64,000 bases of DNA from Gammaproteobacteria bacterium (GTDB taxonomy: Bacteria; Pseudomonadota; Gammaproteobacteria; UBA6429; Thiohalophilaceae): the NCBI GenBank assembly GCA_016125505.1, contig WGLP01000006.1:186001-250000 (forward strand), written 5' to 3'. How positions within the stretch are numbered: position 1 is the first letter of the stretch; the number at the start of each line of letters is the position of its first letter. A program made the translations under genes and the position numbers. Of this stretch, positions 51,877 to 60,617 are shown in pieces. The notes beneath the pieces are model-generated. The model did no database searches. It was not told the origin of the DNA and saw only the letters and a list, made by a program, of their open reading frames with translations.

Positions 51877-52695
51877 GGGGTCAGACTCGATTGAAAGTAT
51901 CACACATCGATAAATTCCGCACTTCGCCGGTCGCCGCCACGCGGTGCTGGCCGGGCACGACGGTCTAATAGCTTCTCCATCTCAGCGACGAAATGCTCGC
52001 TGCCCAAGGCCCAGGCCTTGTTGGTAGCTTCGCGGATCTCCTCCAGTATGGCTTCATCCAGATGCACACGAAATAAATCGCGGTAAGCTGCTTGCCGTGC
52101 TAGGTCTTCCGTCCCCAGGCGCGTGTAAAGCGAATGAGGGGTAATAAGTGCATCGGGCAGTCCATGGGCATGGCAGCGATAACTCGACCAGCGGTAATCT
52201 ACCGGTTGCGTTACCATATTGGCACGTACCGGGTTAAGCTCAATATACCGGTAACAGGTCAACAGATAACGCTCGGTTTCTATCAAGGTTGCCTTGTAAC
52301 GGCCCTCCCACAACGTACCGGTACGACGATAGGTATAGTTGAAATACTGAACATAACGCCGCCCGACCGATTGCATGACCTTGCCAATTCCGTTCTCGGT
52401 CTGCGGCGTCATCAGCAAATGCACATGATTCGTCATAAAAACATAGGCATGAAGCGAAACGGCGTATTCCAGACAGGCCTTGCTCAGGCAGTCGCGAAAG
52501 AAAGCATAATCCTGATCGGCCGCAAAAATGATCGAACGATTATTACCACGTTGAATAACATGTTGTGGCTGTCCAGGCAGGACATACCGAGGCAATCGCG
52601 CCATCTCACACCTCCTTGTGTTCGTTGCGCTTAGACGTGCTTATGTAAATGAACTATATCGTGCGATAGTTATCAGTTCAATCGAGTCTGACCCC
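51877..52695 (-). mobile_element. RAYT transposon unit 1 with 18-bp terminal inverted repeats
   Basis: GGGGTCAGACTCGATTGA (51877-51894) and its exact reverse complement TCAATCGAGTCTGACCCC (52678-52695) bracket a single transposase gene. The ends begin with GGGGTCAG, a motif common at ends of such units. The unit lies between the wHTH gene stop and the region of RHS fragments. Part of it (52591-52695) recurs at 54170-54274. Confidence 0.85.
51900..52604 (-). CDS. REP-associated tyrosine transposase (RAYT, Y1_Tnp)
   Basis: 234 residues of the IS200/RAYT type. PRYVLPGQPQHVIQRGNNR starts the domain; the metal-binding HUH pair is HVHLL (in VFMTNHVHLLM). RRTGTLWEGRYKATLIETER holds a conserved stretch and YLLTCYRYIELNPVRANMV the catalytic Tyr region. 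RAYTs cut single-stranded DNA at REP-like palindromes and are usually domesticated, but here the ends are intact. It starts inside the right inverted repeat region and has SD AGGAGGT, which overlaps the recurring end sequence. Confidence 0.95.
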   Translation of the reverse strand: MARLPRYVLPGQPQHVIQRGNNRSIIFAADQDYAFFRDCLSKACLEYAVSLHAYVFMTNHVHLLMTPQTENGIGKVMQSVGRRYVQYFNYTYRRTGTLWEGRYKATLIETERYLLTCYRYIELNPVRANMVTQPVDYRWSSYRCHAHGLPDALITPHSLYTRLGTEDLARQAAYRDLFRVHLDEAILEEIREATNKAWALGSEHFVAEMEKLLDRRARPAPRGGDRRSAEFIDV

Positions 52696-52757
52696 TGTGA
52701 CCTGTGACCCCTTTGACCTGGCAGTTTTATAGACAAAATAGAAGCATTCAGACTAAA

Positions 52758-53141
52758 TCACTTTCTTATAATAGTTCCTATTTTGTGAATAACAGTTAGT
52801 ATTAAATACGCTATGAATAAATTGGTAATTATATAAAACAATAAATAAAAGGGAATACTACTAATACTTAAATGATTTAAGATTATCTTGTCCAGCTTGA
52901 TGATGGGTATTATTAAAAGCATCATTGCTGATCCAAGCATTACCCATCCGACACCTAAAGATCTGTTGTGAAAAATAACAGCCAAGACCAATCCCGGCAA
53001 AGCTGATGCACTTATAAATACAAATGAGATAGTAGCTTCTCCTCCCCACATTGGGGAGAAGTAGAAGCCGGCCATTACTTGCAAGAAATAAGTAACAAAA
53101 TACCCAACAATAAATAAAATTACAGAATAAATTCTGTTCAT
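52758..53141 (-). CDS. Small membrane protein, probable immunity protein
   Basis: 127 residues with four predicted membrane helices (IYSVILFIVGYFVTYFLQV, FVFISASALPGLVLAVIF, GSAMMLLIIPIIKL, PFYLLFYIITNLFIAYLIL). It is AT-rich unlike its neighbours. Its ATG overlaps the stop of an upstream coding remnant (53138-53308) that looks like a polymorphic toxin end, the usual toxin-immunity arrangement. I do not recognise a family; the immunity role is inferred from position. Confidence 0.55.
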   Translation of the reverse strand: MNRIYSVILFIVGYFVTYFLQVMAGFYFSPMWGGEATISFVFISASALPGLVLAVIFHNRSLGVGWVMLGSAMMLLIIPIIKLDKIILNHLSISSIPFYLLFYIITNLFIAYLILTVIHKIGTIIRK

Positions 53142-53308
53142 TGGCCATTTATTGGCAGCACGTTGTTATATCCAGGTGCTTGCCATCCATCATTCGTGGG
53201 AAGAGCTGGCGGAATTCCTCCTGCCGACACAATCACTCCTGATACAAATGAATTACTGTTGTATGTTCCTGGCGGCATTGTGCCATTAGTATCGATAGGA
53301 ATCCCAAA
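53138..53308 (-). pseudogene. 3' remnant of a toxin tip gene
   Basis: Read on the minus strand, an open frame runs GIPIDTNGTMPPGTYNSNS, FVSGVIVSAGGIPPALP, NDGWQAPGYNNVLPINGQ and stops at 53138, overlapping the ATG of the membrane protein gene. Upstream of about 53308 the frame meets a stop near the palindrome CGTTTAAACG, then the RAYT unit 2 end. The 5' part is missing. Its position suggests a displaced RHS-type toxin end; the family is unknown. Confidence 0.55.
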
Positions 53309-53329
53309 CGTTTAAACGATCCCTCAGGG

Positions 53330-54156
53330 TCAGAACACAGATTTCGCTAATATTCTAGAAGACATAATAAATTGCTGACAAGTCTTCAACCCTTGGCCGT
53401 CCAGGCAGGCCAGGACGCACCTGGCGTTTTAGCATGACTTCGATTTTGTCCTTAAAATCCTCTCGTCCCAGCACGAGCTCCTGATTGAGTGCAGAGCGAA
53501 TGGCATGAACTTCCGTCTTATCCAGATGTTGATTAAATAGCTCACGATAGGCATACAGACGTTGCTCCTGGTCTGTGCCTAGTTGCAAATACAGAGGATG
53601 CGGTGAAATCAATTTATCGGATTGGCCTTGTGCGTTCGCTGCATAGCTGGACCAACCATATTCCGACGGGTGGCATACCATATTAGCCCGGACCGGATTC
53701 ATTTCGATATAGCGCATGCAGGTCAATAAATACGCCTCGCTATCCACCAGGCTTGCCTTGAAACGACCCTCCCACAAACTGCCGCTTCGCCTGTAGGTGT
53801 GATTGATATAACGCACATACTTTCGTCCCAGGTCTTGCATCATGTGGGTAATGCTATATTCCTGAGCTGGCGTTGCCAATAGATGCACGTGATTGGTCAT
53901 AAGCACATAGGCATGAATCGCAACCTGGTTTGCGTTGGCTGCTTCATGCAGATCACTTCGATAACGCCAGTAATCATCGAGCGCATAAAAGCAAGGCTCA
54001 CGATTATGCCCTCGCTGAATAATATGCTGAGGAACACCCGGTAAGGTAAAACGGGGTTTACGTGCCATCAGCCACCTCCTTGTGTTGATGTCGTATTGAG
54101 AGAATTCGACTTACTTTAACATTCCAAACCGTATATTAGCAAAATCTGTGTTCTGA
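53330..54156 (-). mobile_element. RAYT transposon unit 2 with 24-bp terminal inverted repeats
   Basis: The 24 bases at 53330-53353 and the reverse complement of 54133-54156 differ at one position. They bracket a single RAYT gene. The ends (TCAGAACACAGATTT... in their first bases) differ from those of unit 1, so the two units belong to different subgroups. A diverged single end lies at 61183-61206. Confidence 0.82.
53355..54068 (-). CDS. REP-associated tyrosine transposase (RAYT), second copy
   Basis: 237 residues, related to the copy at 51900 but distinct (about half the positions agree by eye). MARKPRFTLPGVPQHIIQRG begins it; the HUH pair is in VLMTNHVHLLATP, and YLLTCMRYIEMNPVRANMV carries the Tyr region. 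Complete frame with SD AGGAGGTGG upstream (in the right flank), so it is probably active or recently active. Confidence 0.95.
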   Translation of the reverse strand: MARKPRFTLPGVPQHIIQRGHNREPCFYALDDYWRYRSDLHEAANANQVAIHAYVLMTNHVHLLATPAQEYSITHMMQDLGRKYVRYINHTYRRSGSLWEGRFKASLVDSEAYLLTCMRYIEMNPVRANMVCHPSEYGWSSYAANAQGQSDKLISPHPLYLQLGTDQEQRLYAYRELFNQHLDKTEVHAIRSALNQELVLGREDFKDKIEVMLKRQVRPGLPGRPRVEDLSAIYYVF

Positions 54157-54160
54157 AACC

Positions 54161-54274
54161 GGGGTCAGAGGCAATCGCGCCATCTCACACCTCCTTGTGT
54201 TCGTTGCGCTTAGACGTACTTATGTAAATGAACTATATCGTGCGATAGTTATCAATTCAATCGAGTCTGACCCC
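54161..54274. repeat. Deletion derivative of RAYT unit 1 (MITE-like)
   Basis: 54170-54274 matches 52591-52695 over 105 bases with two differences seen by eye, covering the 5' end of the transposase gene, its SD and the right terminal repeat TCAATCGAGTCTGACCCC. Just before it is GGGGTCAGA (54161-54169), the first nine bases of the left end. It is therefore a short internally deleted form that keeps both ends. It lies five bases after RAYT unit 2. Confidence 0.85.
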
Positions 54275-54345
54275 TTTGATCCACTGACCCCAAATATCCG
54301 ACCTTTCTAGAGGTTCTAAGTGTTCTGATCCCAGTTTTCGTCATT

Positions 54346-54756
54346 TTACTTTGATTTTCTACTTTTTACTAAATGAATCTCCTCTTTACCAAGCGAATCA
54401 CGAAATCTCATAAACTCTATTTTATTTATCTTAATATCAGGCTTCCCCGTTCTCGAAACCACACCATTTGAATCAATAAAATAATTACCTTTATCTGAAA
54501 CCACTAATACCCTTATATGATGGTTATCAATATTTTCACTATTTCCACTATCAATAATCTTGAGCAATTTAGATGATTTCGACTCTGAATCAATTTCCCA
54601 TTTTTCCCAGGCAAAAGATTTTATATTTTCTCTTGTAATCGATACATATGATTCAATTTCGAAAGGGATAAAATAAACTGTTAATTCATCCTTGCTATAT
54701 GCAAGTGGCATAAACAAGGCAAATGAAAATATAAAAAGTGCAGCTCTTATCTTCAT
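54346..54756 (-). CDS. Secreted small protein, presumed immunity partner of the M91-like tip
   Basis: 136 residues from ATG 54756, with a signal peptide (AALFIFSFALFMPLAYSKDE). The mature part is alpha/beta and rich in Lys, Asp and Ser, AT-rich in DNA. It follows the RHS tip fragment by 22 bases, as immunity genes do. A secreted immunity protein would fit a toxin acting in the periplasm. No family is recognised. Confidence 0.5.
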   Translation of the reverse strand: MKIRAALFIFSFALFMPLAYSKDELTVYFIPFEIESYVSITRENIKSFAWEKWEIDSESKSSKLLKIIDSGNSENIDNHHIRVLVVSDKGNYFIDSNGVVSRTGKPDIKINKIEFMRFRDSLGKEEIHLVKSRKSK

Positions 54757-54778
54757 ACATAATCTCACTTTAAGTTAA

Positions 54779-55276
54779 TTAGTGATTATCCATCCGAGGA
54801 GGCAGTCCCAATCCTGCTCGTATCGGATTTTCGTTCTCAATTATATTTTCCATTTCAATTTCGTCTGTATCAGGGCCATTATACCCTGATACAGCATGAC
54901 CAATTTCATGCCCTAAAATAGCATTAGTTGGTGCTGGTTGAAGGGCGCATTCATTTCCTGTATCAACCAACGCATCCGGATGAAAATTAGGATCAACAGT
55001 AATTATATTGTGATTTGGATCAAATCCTGCGAAATCATCTCGCACGTTTGTAATCATATAAACCTGATCTGAAGCTTCTAAATGTCTTTCTAGCTCCCTT
55101 CCTCTCCTGGTTCTACCAACATCTCTATACGCGGATTGAAGAGCTGCTCTTGTTACTGGATCTCGGGTCCATGCTACTCTTAAACCATAGGGATCGGTCC
55201 AATAGAGAGGATTCCCACCAACATACCCATACGTATTCAATCCGCCTGCTAACCCAATCGGATCACTGGTGATGTA
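54779..55276 (-). pseudogene. RHS tip fragment with HExxH peptidase-like toxin domain
   Basis: The frame begins at a stop just upstream of the Tyr of [20 protein letters not shown], the end of an RHS core, and continues [13 protein letters not shown] into a unique ~135-residue tail. That tail contains [10 protein letters not shown], a zinc-metallopeptidase HExxH motif of the kind seen in M91-like effector domains. An ATG at 55240 could start a short protein, but the fragment lacks the RHS shell. It is best seen as a displaced orphan tip, used when recombined onto the complete RHS gene upstream (61816 onward). Confidence 0.75.
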
Positions 55277-55662
55277 TCAAACCCCCGACATGCATCCTGT
55301 CACCACATCGTAATTTTCCCTACTGCATTCCACCACTTAACGACGATATTTCCTGGTGCACTTGTACGCCGATGACGTTTTTCCCTAGAGACAAGTTTCG
55401 GCTTAATAACGTGTATTTGCAAGCAGGGATTGGGGGATAAGAGCGCGAGAGAAGGGGGTATTTCTTTTAGCTGCGGCTTTTGATTTTTTCGGGCCGCGGT
55501 AGCGGCCCACAGGGTGGTAGGTGGGCGGCTAAAGGGCGATGCGCAGGCCGCGCACTTTGCGGCCGCAGCCGCCCGACGCCGACCACCTGGGGTGGGAATA
55601 GATTTTAAATGCAGGTGCGCAGCACACCTTCACAGCCGTGGAGCGTTCTTTGCGGAATGGCT

Positions 55663-55801
55663 GGCGGCCATTTACACATAATGCAAATTATGCGACGTGG
55701 CGGCCCCACGCCGCACACCCGCGACTAAAAAATAAAATGGATGGTGTGTGAGTGTGGGGCCGCCATGGCGCATAATTCCCAGCATTATGTTACTTGGCCG
55801 C
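55663..55801. repeat. Long imperfect inverted repeat near the recombinase
   Basis: The left arm (55663-55719) and right arm (55743-55801) are complementary over about 57 bases with small mismatches and gaps; matched blocks include GGCGGCCCCAC/GTGGGGCCGCC and the CATAATGC...GCATTATG pair. The ~23-base centre is A-rich (CTAAAAAATAAAATGG). The size and form suggest a recombination or replication site with single-strand folding. Confidence 0.75.
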
Positions 55802-55898
55802 TCAAAGCCCCCGTGAGGGGGATGGGGGGTGATCCAAATACAAATGCAGTCCGGCGGGGTGTGCCGGTCTGCCGCCGGATGTCTCTCGATAAAGTTAT

Positions 55899-55920
55899 GT
55901 CACGCGCGATAGCGTGTGAC
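55899..55920 (+). repeat. Small perfect hairpin with GATA loop
   Basis: GTCACGCGC (55899-55907) pairs with GCGTGTGAC (55912-55920) with one G-T wobble and a GATA loop. It lies in the gene-free stretch and has no T tract. Role unknown. Confidence 0.5.
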
Positions 55921-56102
55921 ACACAGACACTTTGCTCTATGCTGAAAAAAGTTATCGCGTTTGATGTACGCACGGCACAGCCCGGCGCGGCGCTTGCTGA
56001 CGGAGGGCCGCCGTGAATACCCGAAGGCATTGCAAGCGCCGTGACGGGCGGTCGCTCCTGGACATCCCTGTCCTCGCGACATTAGTACATCCATGCACGT
56101 CA

Positions 56103-57113
56103 TCAAGTGACGTCACTGTGTCCGATCGCCTCGGCGTTGATCGTCGCTGGATGGGTCGCGGCATGCACTTCCTGCAATTTGCGGATCGACACGTGCGTAT
56201 ATATCTGGGTCGCGTTTAGGTTGCTATGGCCCAGCATCGCCTGGATATATCGCAGGTCCGCCCCGTTCTCCAGCATGTGTGTCGCCATCGCATGGCGCAG
56301 TAAATGGCAGCTCCCCGGTGCCTCGATGCCGGCATTCTTCATAAAGCGTTTCACCTTGTCACCGAGCTTGGTATCGCGGAAGGCGTCACCGTAGTCGTTT
56401 ATAAATAAGGTTGGGTTGTCGATGTCCAGCAGTAATTGCGGTCGTACGTCATTGAGGTAACGTGTCAGCCAATGTAATGCCCGATCACCGATCGGGATTA
56501 ATCTGTCCTTCTTGCCCTTGCCCTCGCGCACATACAGGGTCTTGCGCGTTAAGGAGATGTCTTGCAATTTGAGATGGCACAGTTCAGAGCGCCGGATGCC
56601 GGTACTGTATAACAGTTCCAGGATGGCACGGTCGCGGATGCCACCGGGTGTGTGGGTCGGCGGTTGATGCATCAGGCGCTCGACTTCCTCGATACTCAGC
56701 ACCACCGGCAGGCTGACGTGTTGTTTCATGATCACCAGTTCGCTGGCCGGGTTATACAGCAGATAGTTTTGCTGGGTCAGCCATTTAAAAAACTGTTTCA
56801 CACTGGTGAGGTAATGGTTCTGGCTGGTCGGGCTTAAAGGTTGATCGTTGCGTTCCTGGCGGTAGTAAAACAGGTAACGCTGATAGCGTTCCAGGATCGG
56901 TTTGGTCACCTGGTTGGGATGCGCCAGGCTGCGTTCGTCACACCAGCCGATAAAACGGCGGATATCACTCTCACGTCGATGAAGCGTACTCTTGCTGTAC
57001 CCGCGCAGCAGCATGGCTTCATTGTATTTCAGTAGGTAGGGATAAAAGTCGGTGTGTTCAATGGGCACGGCGGCCCGTTGATACTTCATGGTGCGTTTGC
57101 GTTTCACCGCCAT
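56103..57113 (-). CDS. XerC/D-type tyrosine recombinase
   Basis: 336 residues. The SAM-like N-terminal domain (YPYLLKYNEAMLLRGYSKST) is followed by the catalytic domain: Arg in YSTGIRRSELCHLKL, Lys in GKGKKDRLIP, HLLRH, His in LGHSNLN and Tyr in TQIYTHV. All five key residues are readable. It begins two bases after the primase gene ends, so the two are co-transcribed. It is probably the integrase of the 6-kb insert. No known integron platform (attI, attC series) is recognised. Confidence 0.93.
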   Translation of the reverse strand: MAVKRKRTMKYQRAAVPIEHTDFYPYLLKYNEAMLLRGYSKSTLHRRESDIRRFIGWCDERSLAHPNQVTKPILERYQRYLFYYRQERNDQPLSPTSQNHYLTSVKQFFKWLTQQNYLLYNPASELVIMKQHVSLPVVLSIEEVERLMHQPPTHTPGGIRDRAILELLYSTGIRRSELCHLKLQDISLTRKTLYVREGKGKKDRLIPIGDRALHWLTRYLNDVRPQLLLDIDNPTLFINDYGDAFRDTKLGDKVKRFMKNAGIEAPGSCHLLRHAMATHMLENGADLRYIQAMLGHSNLNATQIYTHVSIRKLQEVHAATHPATINAEAIGHSDVT

Positions 57114-57115
57114 GA

Positions 57116-60100
57116 TTAACGCTCGGCCTTGGCAGCCAATGGTGCGACTAAGGAGAGATTGTCAGTATGATGCGACGTACTGTTATTTTTGCTGAGTACT
57201 GCATTCACACCCTTTAATTCACTTATCAAGCTGGAGGCCGTGTTGTTATTGCGCTTCTGCGTTGTTTCGCACCCCTGACCTGCCCCTGACTTGATACTAA
57301 CTTGGCCCTGACTTGGGCCTGTCTTTTGCCCGTTTCCCCCTGACGTTTGATCATCGTACGACTGCATGGATGCAGGAGGTAGAGCAACGCCAGGAGCAGT
57401 TGCCGACAGATGTTTCGTATCGATGAGTCCCATCAGGCATTTGTCTTCATTAAGGGGATCACCGTCATACAGCAGCTCGTACACCAGGCTTTGCCCACGG
57501 CCACCGCGATGCACCAGCAGGTATTCGAGATCAGTCAAACGGCCACAGTGGATCTTCAGTTGCCCATCACTCCAGCCGGTCGCCTCGCGGATGTGTTTGC
57601 GGCTAAAGCGGTAATCCTGTTGCGCGATGCCTTGGCGTTGGCATTCCCGTTTGACCATCTGCTGGATCAGGGTCAGCAGCTTGCGCGTTTGTGGTGGCAG
57701 CTCATCCAAAGTTTTGCCTAACACGTCATGGGCCAGACGGTTAGCGATCGCGATGTCACTGAGTTGTACCTCGATGTAATCAATCATCTTGCCGTCGTGC
57801 TGGATCGTTTTAATGGGCCGTTGATACTGGTGCAGTAAGGCAATGCTGTCGATCAGGGTGAGATACTTTTCATGATCGCGGCGGGTGCGGGTCTTGTCAT
57901 CGAGAAAGGTCAAGCGGTTGGCAAACGGGTTAATCACCTGCAGGGGTTTTAAGAGACGTTGCGCATCGCGGTGCAGTTGGATGCGTTGTTGTTTGTGCAG
58001 TTTGGTTTGCAGACCGGCCAGGGTCCGGCTTTGCCGTTGCATCGCATGGATCGCTTTGGTTTGTTCGCGTGATTCATTCACGGATAACACTAAACAGCGG
58101 TTTAAGAGTTCCTCGTCGATGTCGATGGCGGTGGTGGTCATAAACAGCATCACCGGGCCTTCGACGCGATATTCCTTGGTGACCAGGTCGCCACTGGTCT
58201 CATCCTTGCCGGTGGAGGCAATGGTCACTTCGCCTTCGCTTTGCAACAGCTTCAAGGCATAGCTGGCATTGTGCGCGCCTTCTTCTTCACTGATGGCGAG
58301 GATCTTGTGTTTGAGATTGGTCTCGCCCATGTAAAACAAAGACTGGCCGGTCATGGCACTGTATTGCACACGTTCGTCGAGCGGCATTAAATTTAAAATC
58401 GCGTCCATCAAACTGCTCTTGCCGGCCGCACTGCTGCTCTGCACCATCACCGCCAGTGGCTTATCCAGTTTTCGACTGACACAGGCGAGATAGCCGACGA
58501 GTTTATTGGTTTCTTCGCCGACCACACCGGCGGCGGTAAAATCATCCAGGATGCGGGACAATAAATCGGGATCGGTGAGTAAGGCCAGCGCGGCATCACG
58601 TTCGGAGGATGTGAGCGATTTTTTCGGGCTCGGTTTTTCGTCTTGCGCCTGGGATTGTTGCAGGGCTTCGAGTTGTAACAGCACTTTGCCTAGATCGGTT
58701 TTGATCACCTCCGGTTCCACGGCGCATTCGACACTGGCCTGATTGATAAACACCTGGCGGTGTTTGCTGCTGTACAAGTCCAGCTTGTCCATGTGGAAGG
58801 CCTCCGCGCGTTTCACCATGAGGTTGATCTTTAACTCACTGGGGTGTGCCTTCGGGTCAAAACCCCTCACACGATACTGCCGATCCGCCAGCGTGATGTG
58901 CACGTCGGTGTTGTTGACTTCGGTGGGGATAACGGGTTGGTTATCACGCGGCACCGGCGAGGCCTGCGTGTCGAGGTCGGCCGCGGCAATGTCAGCGGCT
59001 AAGGGTTGGGTCGGTGACTGGCAGATCGTGCCGATGGGTTCGGCTTTGCGGATCACGAGACTCAAACTCTTTTGCGCCGGGGTCACCTGCAAGGCGTAAG
59101 CATTGGCGTCCATGTTTTTCGGAAACAGGATGCGGTAGGCATCGATATGATTTTTATTCAGTTGCGTTGCGAGTTTGTCAGCCGCCGTGTTACCGGCTTC
59201 ATCCCGGTCATACGCGATTAAGACACGTTTGATTTTTTTCTCGATCAGGCATTGCAGGAGTGCATCGGTAAAACCCTGCGTGCCGTAACTGCATGTTACT
59301 TGCGTAAAGCCGTGCCGCCAAAACGTTAAGGCATCGATCAGACTCTCGCACAAAATGATTTCCTCACCGAGCAGTCCATCCCGGTTAAACACGCCCACAT
59401 GCGGACCGGGTAAATACAAATGCAAGGGTGTGCCTTTGCGCAAACGGTGGCCCAGGATCTTGCGGCCATAGACGTCGGTGATGGTGTGATCGTTGATGAC
59501 CGGGATCACCAGCGAGCCGTTGAAGTGCTCGTGGCCGCTGTCGCGGTAGATGCCGATGTCCTGTAACAGACCGCGCAGCTTGGCTCCGGCCACCCGGTTT
59601 TTTTCCGGCAGGTGCAGGCCCAGGGTGCGATTGCTAAAGCCCAGCTTGAAGTGATCAATCAGGTGCGCATCATCCAGGCCCCGTTGTTTCAGGTAGTCCT
59701 GCGCCTCCGGGGATTGCTTCAAGGTATCGTGATAAAAGGCAATGACCTGATGCAAAGCCGTTTGCCGGTCGGCATCCACACTCAAGGGCGAGGCCAGTTT
59801 GCGCACCGTGCCCTGCTTCACGACCGATGAAGATTCAGCGGCTAAGTCCGTATCCTTGCGCAGCAGTTCCACCGCATGGCGGAAGCTCACACCCTGGGTC
59901 TTCATCACCCAGTCGATCACACTGCCGCCGGTGCCACAGCCAAAGCAGTGAAACAGGTTTTTGTCGGGGGTGATTTTCAGCGAGGCGGTTTTCTCTTCGT
60001 GGAAGGGGCACGGCATCACGTAGTCCTTGCCCTCTTTCTTGAGCGTATAGCCCTGTCGCTCGATCAGACGCAGCAAGGAGACGGCCTGTTTCAAGCGATC

Positions 60101-60127
60101 CAGTTCGGTATCCGGTATACGACCCAT
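57116..60127 (-). CDS. CHC2 zinc-finger primase with Toprim and AAA+/helicase-like domain
   Basis: 1003 residues from ATG 60127, preceded by GGAGGA; a longer frame from 60205 lacks this. A CHC2 zinc ribbon (CPFHE ~40, CFGC ~61) is followed by a Toprim region (VLIAYDRDEAGN), then a linker. An ATPase part of SF3/AAA+ style has Walker A SSAAGKSS, the Walker B-like ILAISEEEG and FMTTTA. A winged-helix-like C terminus closes it. A primase-helicase of this type drives replication of plasmids, satellites or integrative elements. With the recombinase it forms the core of the 55.3-61.2 kb insert. Confidence 0.9.
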   Translation of the reverse strand: MGRIPDTELDRLKQAVSLLRLIERQGYTLKKEGKDYVMPCPFHEEKTASLKITPDKNLFHCFGCGTGGSVIDWVMKTQGVSFRHAVELLRKDTDLAAESSSVVKQGTVRKLASPLSVDADRQTALHQVIAFYHDTLKQSPEAQDYLKQRGLDDAHLIDHFKLGFSNRTLGLHLPEKNRVAGAKLRGLLQDIGIYRDSGHEHFNGSLVIPVINDHTITDVYGRKILGHRLRKGTPLHLYLPGPHVGVFNRDGLLGEEIILCESLIDALTFWRHGFTQVTCSYGTQGFTDALLQCLIEKKIKRVLIAYDRDEAGNTAADKLATQLNKNHIDAYRILFPKNMDANAYALQVTPAQKSLSLVIRKAEPIGTICQSPTQPLAADIAAADLDTQASPVPRDNQPVIPTEVNNTDVHITLADRQYRVRGFDPKAHPSELKINLMVKRAEAFHMDKLDLYSSKHRQVFINQASVECAVEPEVIKTDLGKVLLQLEALQQSQAQDEKPSPKKSLTSSERDAALALLTDPDLLSRILDDFTAAGVVGEETNKLVGYLACVSRKLDKPLAVMVQSSSAAGKSSLMDAILNLMPLDERVQYSAMTGQSLFYMGETNLKHKILAISEEEGAHNASYALKLLQSEGEVTIASTGKDETSGDLVTKEYRVEGPVMLFMTTTAIDIDEELLNRCLVLSVNESREQTKAIHAMQRQSRTLAGLQTKLHKQQRIQLHRDAQRLLKPLQVINPFANRLTFLDDKTRTRRDHEKYLTLIDSIALLHQYQRPIKTIQHDGKMIDYIEVQLSDIAIANRLAHDVLGKTLDELPPQTRKLLTLIQQMVKRECQRQGIAQQDYRFSRKHIREATGWSDGQLKIHCGRLTDLEYLLVHRGGRGQSLVYELLYDGDPLNEDKCLMGLIDTKHLSATAPGVALPPASMQSYDDQTSGGNGQKTGPSQGQVSIKSGAGQGCETTQKRNNNTASSLISELKGVNAVLSKNNSTSHHTDNLSLVAPLAAKAER

Positions 60128-60170
60128 TTCTGTGTCCTCCAAAACCCTGTCAAGACCATTATTGTGTGCT

Positions 60171-60201
60171 ATTCTAGACCTCTTTAATATACCTTTGTCA
60201 A
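60171..60201 (-). promoter_or_regulatory. Possible promoter of the primase-recombinase operon
   Basis: TTGACA (60196-60201, read on the minus strand) and TAGAAT (60171-60176) are separated by 19 bases. They lie about 45-70 bases before the primase ATG, in the divergent region shared with the XRE regulator gene. The spacing is long, so confidence is limited. Confidence 0.4.
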
Positions 60202-60261
60202 CCACTAAAAGGGACCTGGGGGTACAGTATGGCGGTCATTCACTTTTGGCGGATTATCGCG

Positions 60262-60606
60262 ATGAGCTTTTCGAAACGATTGGTTATCACCCGCAAGGCC
60301 CAGGGCTTTACCCAGCAGTCCCTGGCCGAGGCCGTGGGGATGCACGTGAATCAGATTAAGAAGTACGAGGCCGGGACCGCCCAGCCGACCCTCAGCGCAC
60401 TCATCAAACTGGCGCAGACCTTTCATATCAGTTTGGACGAGTTAGTATTCGAGGAAGGCGAGCGCGGCCCGGATGACGATCTGCGGCTTCAGTTCGAGGC
60501 CATCACCCGCATGTCACCGGAGGAGAAAAAGATCATCAAGGCCCTGCTCGAAGGCATGATTATCAAACATCAAACCAAACAGATGGTCAGTAATTTAAGC
60601 GGCTAA
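60262..60606 (+). CDS. XRE-family helix-turn-helix regulator
   Basis: 114 residues from ATG 60262 (an ATG at 60229 would lie within the promoter region). The helix-turn-helix is GFTQQSLAEAVGMHVNQIKK with YEAGTAQPTLSALIKLAQTF after it. The C terminus is helical with MSPEEKKIIKALLEGMI. Divergent from the primase-recombinase operon, it is a likely repressor of that operon, in the way of phage and element control genes. It ends 11 bases before a toxin-antitoxin pair. Confidence 0.88.
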   Translation: MSFSKRLVITRKAQGFTQQSLAEAVGMHVNQIKKYEAGTAQPTLSALIKLAQTFHISLDELVFEEGERGPDDDLRLQFEAITRMSPEEKKIIKALLEGMIIKHQTKQMVSNLSG

Positions 60607-60617
60607 AGGAGAAATCT

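Larger units (their letters stand above)
55277..56102. other. Gene-free stretch rich in hairpins beside the recombinase
   Basis: 826 bases without a convincing gene; the open frames in it have no SD or family resemblance. It contains stems at 55491-55508 (GGGCCGC/GCGGCCC), 55523-55574 (GGGCGGCT/AGCCGCCC with GGTGGT/ACCACC outside), a long one at 55663-55801, and 55899-55920. The left edge at 55277 is where similarity to the RHS core stops, so the insert probably begins here. It may be the attachment or replication site of the element. Confidence 0.6.

Noticed and set aside
55491-55508. GGGCCGC/GCGGCCC stem considered as an intrinsic terminator
   Set aside because: The T run precedes rather than follows the stem on the plus strand, and on the minus strand an A run follows; not a terminator.
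55741-56016. Short plus-strand frame in the gene-free hairpin region
   Set aside because: Crosses the long inverted repeat, no SD and no homology character.
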